From Membranipora membranacea (lineage: Eukaryota; Bryozoa; Gymnolaemata; Cheilostomatida; Membraniporidae): 64,000 bases of DNA. Shown here one piece after another: positions 60,085-64,000 of the stretch. A program made the translations under genes and the position numbers. The stretch spans positions 17,610,001-17,674,000 of the forward strand of contig OU612072.1 of assembly GCA_914767715.1 (NCBI GenBank). The letters are read 5' to 3'. The notes under the pieces were generated by a model, which was not told the DNA's origin, did no database searches, and saw only the letters and a list, made by a program, of their open reading frames with translations. How positions within the stretch are numbered: the stretch's first letter is position 1; each line of letters opens with the position of its first letter.

Positions 60085-63000
60085 AACTTCGCCAATTCTT
60101 GTCCGATCGTCCCGATATTTGCGCCATTAGACTCGCAGCGAAAAGCTGAGTCTGAATAAGTGTTTCAGTTTGAAATTTGAAAGTTTTTTCAAAATGCGCA
60201 TTTTTTTCACCAAGATGCTCAACTCAGTGAGATAAACACTTTCGCGCGATTTGACGAATTTTTTCGCTATAAATTCGCCAATTTTTGTCCGATCGTCTCA
60301 ATATTTGCGGCAAAAGACTCGCAGCGAGAAACTGAGTCAGAATAAGTGTTTCAATTTGAAATTTGAAAGTTTTTTCAAAATGCGCATTTTTTTCACCAAG
60401 ATGCTCAACTCAGTGAGGTAAACACTTTCGTCCGTTTTAGCGACGTTTTTCGCTATAACTTCGCCAATTCTTGTCCGATTGTCCCGATATTTGCGCCATT
60501 AGACTCGCAGCGAAAAGCTGAGTCTGAATAAGTGTTTCAGTTTGAAATTTGAAAGTTTTTTCAAAATGCGCATTTTTTTCACCAAGATGCTCAACTCAGT
60601 GAGATAGACACTTTCGCGCGATTTGACGACTTTTTTCGCTATAACTTCGCCAATTCTTGTCCGATCGTCCCGATATTTGCGGCAAAAGACTCGCAGCGAG
60701 AAACTGAGTCAGAATAAGTGTTTCAATTTGAAATTTGAAAGTTTTTTCAAAATGCGCATTTTTTTCACCAAGATGCTCAACTCAGTGAGATAAACACTTT
60801 CGTCCGTTTTAGCGACGTTTTTCGCTATAACTTCGCCAATTCTTGTCCGATCGTCCCGATATTTGCGCCATTAGACTCGCAGCGAAAAGCTGAGTCTGAA
60901 TAAGTGTTTCAGTTTGAAATTTGAAAGTTTTTTCAAAATGCGCATTTTTTTCACCAAGATGCTCAACTCAGTGAGATAAACACTTTCGTCCGTTTTAGCG
61001 ACGTTTTTCGCTATAACTTCGCCAATTCTTGTCCGATCGTCCCGATATTTGCGCCATTAGACTCGCAGCGAAAAGCTGAGTCTGAATAAGTGTTTCAGTT
61101 TGAAATTTGAAAGTTTTTTCAAAATGCGCATTTTTTTCACCAAGATGCTCAACTCAGTGAGATAAACACTTTCGTCCGTTTTAGCGACGTTTTTCGCTAT
61201 AACTTCGCCAATTCTTGTCCGATCGTCCCGATATTTGCGCCATTAGACTCGCAGCGAAAAGCTGAGTCTGAATAATTGTTTCAGTTTGAAATTTGAAAGT
61301 TTTTTCAAAATGCGCATTTTTTTCACCAAGATGCTCAACTCAGTGAGATAAACACTTTCGCGCGATTTGACGACTTTTTTCGCTATAACTTCGCCAATTC
61401 TTGTCCGATCGTCCCGATATTTGCGGCAAAAGACTTGCAGCGAGAAACTGAGTCAGAATAAGTGTTTCAATTTGAAATTTGAAAGTTTTTTCAAAATGTG
61501 CATTTTTTTCACCAAGATGCTCAACTCAGTGAGATAAACACTTTCGTCCGTTTTAGCGACGTTTTTCGCTATAACTTCGCCAATTCTTGTCCGATCGTCC
61601 CGATATTTGCGCCATTAGACTCGCAGCGAAAAGCTGAGTCTGAATAAGTGTTTCAGTTTGAAATTTGAAAGTTTTTTCAAAATGCGCATTTTTTTCACCA
61701 AGATGCTCAACTCAGTGAGATAAACACTTTCGTCCGTTTTAGCGACGTTTTTCGCTATAACTTCGCCAATTCTTGTCCGATCGTCCCGATATTTGCGGCA
61801 AAAGACTCGCAGTGAGAAACTGAGTCAGAATAAGTGTTTCAATTTGAAATTTGAAAGTTTTTTCAAAATGCGCATTTTTTTCACCAAGATGCTCAACTCA
61901 GTGAGATAAACACTTTCGTCCGTTTTAGCGACGTTTTTCGCTATAACTTCGCCAATTCTTGTCCGATCGTCCCGATATTTGTGCCATTAGACTCGCAGCA
62001 AACAGCTGAGTCTGAATAAGTGTTTCAGTTTGAAATTTGAAAGTTTTTTCAAAATGCGCATTTTTTTCACCAAGATGCTCAACTCAGTGAGATAAACACT
62101 TTCGCGCGATTTGACGACTTTTTTCGCTACAACTTCGCCAATTTTTGTCTGATCGTCCCGATATTTGCGGCAAAAGACTCGCAGCGAGAAACTGAGTCAG
62201 AATAAGTGTTTCAATTTGAAATTTGAAAGTTTTTTCAAAATGCGCATTTTTTTCACCAAGATGCTCAACTCAGTGAGATAAACACTTTCGTCCGTTTTAG
62301 CGACGTTTTTCGCTATAACTTCGCCAATTCTTGTCCGATCGTCCCGATATTTGCGCCATTAGACTCGCAGCGAAAAGCTGAGTCTGAATAATTGTTTCAG
62401 TTTGAAATTTGAAAGTTTTTTCAAAATGCGCATTTTTTTCACCAAGATGCTCAACTCAGTGAGATAAACACTTTCGCGCGATTTGACGACTTTTTTCGCT
62501 ATAACTTCGCCAATTCTTGTCCGATCGTCCCGATATTTGCGGCAAAAGACTTGCAGCGAGAAACTGAGTCAGAATAAGTGTTTCAATTTGAAATTTGAAA
62601 GTTTTTTCAAAATGTGCATTTTTTTCACCAAGATGCTCAACTCAGTGAGATAAACACTTTCGTCCGTTTTAGCGACGTTTTTCGCTATAACTTCGCCAAT
62701 TCTTGTCCGATCGTCCCGATATTTGCGCCATTAGACTCGCAGCGAAAAGCTGAGTCTGAATAAGTGTTTCAGTTTGAAATTTGAAAGTTTTTTCAAAATG
62801 CGCATTTTTTTCACCAAGATGCTCAACTCAGTGAGATAAACACTTTCGTCCGTTTTAGCGACGTTTTTCGCTATAACTTCGCCAATTCTTGTCCGATCGT
62901 CCCGATATTTGCGGCAAAAGACTCGCAGTGAGAAACTGAGTCAGAATAAGTGTTTCAATTTGAAATTTGAAAGTTTTTTCAAAATGCGCATTTTTTTCAC

Positions 63001-64000
63001 CAAGATGCTCAACTCAGTGAGATAAACACTTTCGTCCGTTTTAGCGACGTTTTTCGCTATAACTTCGCCAATTCTTGTCCGATCGTCCCGATATTTGTGC
63101 CATTAGACTCGCAGCAAACAGCTGAGTCTGAATAAGTGTTTCAGTTTGAAATTTGAAAGTTTTTTCAAAATGCGCATTTTTTTCACCAAGATGCTCAACT
63201 CAGTGAGATAAACACTTTCGCGCGATTTGACGACTTTTTTCGCTACAACTTCGCCAATTTTTGTCTGATCGTCCCGATATTTGCGGCAAAAGACTCGCAG
63301 CGAGAAACTGAGTCAGAATAAGTGTTTCAATTTGAAATTTGAAAGTTTTTTCAAAATGCGCATTTTTTTCACCAAGATGCTCAACTCAGTGAGATAAACA
63401 CTTTCGTCCGTTTTAGCGACGTTTTTTCGCTATAACTTCGCCAATTCTTGTCTGATCGTCCCGATATTGGCGCCATTAGACTCGTTGCGAAAAGCTGAGT
63501 CTGAATAAGTGTTTCAGTTTGAAATTTGGAAGTTTTTTCAAAATGCGCATTTTTTTCACCAAGATGCTCAACTCAGTGAGATAAACACTTTCGCGCGATT
63601 TGACGACTTTTTTCGCTATAACTTCGCCAATTTTTGTCCGATCGTCCCGATATTTGCGGCAAAAGACTCGCCGCGAGAAACTGAGTCAGAATAAGTGTTT
63701 CAATTTGAAATTTGAAAGTTTTTTCAAAATGCGCATTTTTTTTCACCAAGATGCTCAACTCAGTGAGATAAACACTTTCGTCCGTTTTAGCGACGTTTTT
63801 CGCTATAACTTCGCCAATTCTTGTCTGATCGTCCCGATATTTGCGCCATTAGACTCGCAGCGAAAAGCTGAGTCTGAATAAGTGTTTCAGTTTGAAATTT
63901 GAAAGTTTTTTCAAAATGCGCATTTTTTTCACCAAGATGCTCAACTCAGTGAGATAAACACTTTCGTCCGTTTTAGCGACGTTTTTCGCTATAACTTCGC
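60085..64000 (+). repeat. Distinct satellite subfamily with a six-unit (1116-bp) repeat
   Basis: Right of the gap most A-type units read GCCAATTCTTGTCC, GCGAAAAGCTGAGTCTG and TTTCAGTTTG, which are absent on the left. Rare variants recur 1116 bases apart: GCAGCAAACAGC at 61995 and 63111; AGACTTGCAG at 61431 and 62547. This side is therefore homogenised separately from the left side. Confidence 0.85.

Larger units (their letters stand above)
43465..64000 (+). repeat. 186-bp satellite array, about 110 copies, runs off the right edge
   Basis: Every unit contains TTTGAAATTTGAAAG, AATGCGCATTTTTTTCACC, GAGATAAACACTTTCG, TATAACTTCGCC and CGATCGTCCCGATATTTGCG. Unit starts are spaced 186 bases apart with remarkable regularity. 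Two main types differ at two places: type A has TCCGTTTTAGCGACG and GCGCCATTAG; type B has CGCGATTTGACGAC and GCGGCAAAAG. The unit is AT-rich yet dense in CpG. Length close to a nucleosome repeat, homogeneity and higher-order structure fit a centromeric or pericentromeric satellite. 186 is a multiple of three, so short frames recur, but each unit has stops in all frames. Confidence 0.95.

Noticed and set aside
59529-60127. Two long frames spanning the gap
   Set aside because: They consist almost entirely of N and are an artefact of translating the gap.
43465-64000. CRISPR-like regular repeats
   Set aside because: There are no unique spacers; the whole 186-bp unit repeats, and the genome is clearly animal. 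It is a satellite.
43465-64000. Repeated in-frame peptides (for example 55463-55744 and 63600-63881) as a coding repeat
   Set aside because: The unit length is a multiple of three, so chance frames recur in every copy; each ends at the same TAA and there is no start, splice or domain context.
43465-64000. CENP-B box in the satellite unit
   Set aside because: I looked for TTCGnnnnAnnCGGG on both strands of the consensus; TTCG occurs, but the A and CGGG positions do not fit.

Overview
The window is nuclear DNA from an animal. It is AT-rich, genes are split by GT-AG introns, and it carries tRNA-derived SINE-like repeats, a CR1/L2/Rex1-like LINE, hAT-like miniature elements, a very large C2H2 zinc-finger gene, and two animal genes recognised from protein similarity (WDPCP/fritz and TANGO6). 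It looks like an invertebrate assembly; I cannot name the phylum. Human protein comparisons are from memory, with no alignment run.

Layout. 1-195: minus-strand promoter (TATA box) and first coding exon, with a signal peptide, of a gene cut by the window edge. 1373-7339: uninterrupted minus-strand gene for a 1988-residue multi-zinc-finger protein built from repeated two-finger modules. 9351-12505: a 274-bp inverted-repeat pair enclosing a 5'-truncated, frameshifted LINE. 12.5-19.2 kb: mostly non-coding, with one tRNA-like SINE at its right end. 20937-24573: exons of a WDPCP-like gene (minus strand). 25.1-29.04 kb: a rearranged second copy of parts of the 18-25 kb interval, including stray copies of two WDPCP exons. 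30136-36005: exons of a TANGO6-like gene (minus strand) with a second SINE in one intron. 36-43.46 kb: non-coding with dispersed repeats. 43465-64000: about 110 copies of a 186-bp satellite with higher-order structure and a 500-N gap.

Main result. Reading the WDPCP and TANGO6 exons phase by phase shows both genes carry lesions. WDPCP has an in-frame TGA, a 7-bp insertion that breaks an exon, a phase clash, and missing exons. TANGO6 has an in-frame TAA, two single-base frame breaks, and no C-terminal half. The stray copy of the broken WDPCP exon keeps the reading frame but has lost its splice acceptor, so the two copies have complementary defects. The neighbouring zinc-finger gene is open for almost 6 kb, so general sequencing error is not the simplest explanation. 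Decay of a duplicated segment next to a large satellite (a pericentromere-like setting) is my preferred reading, but raw-read support would decide it.
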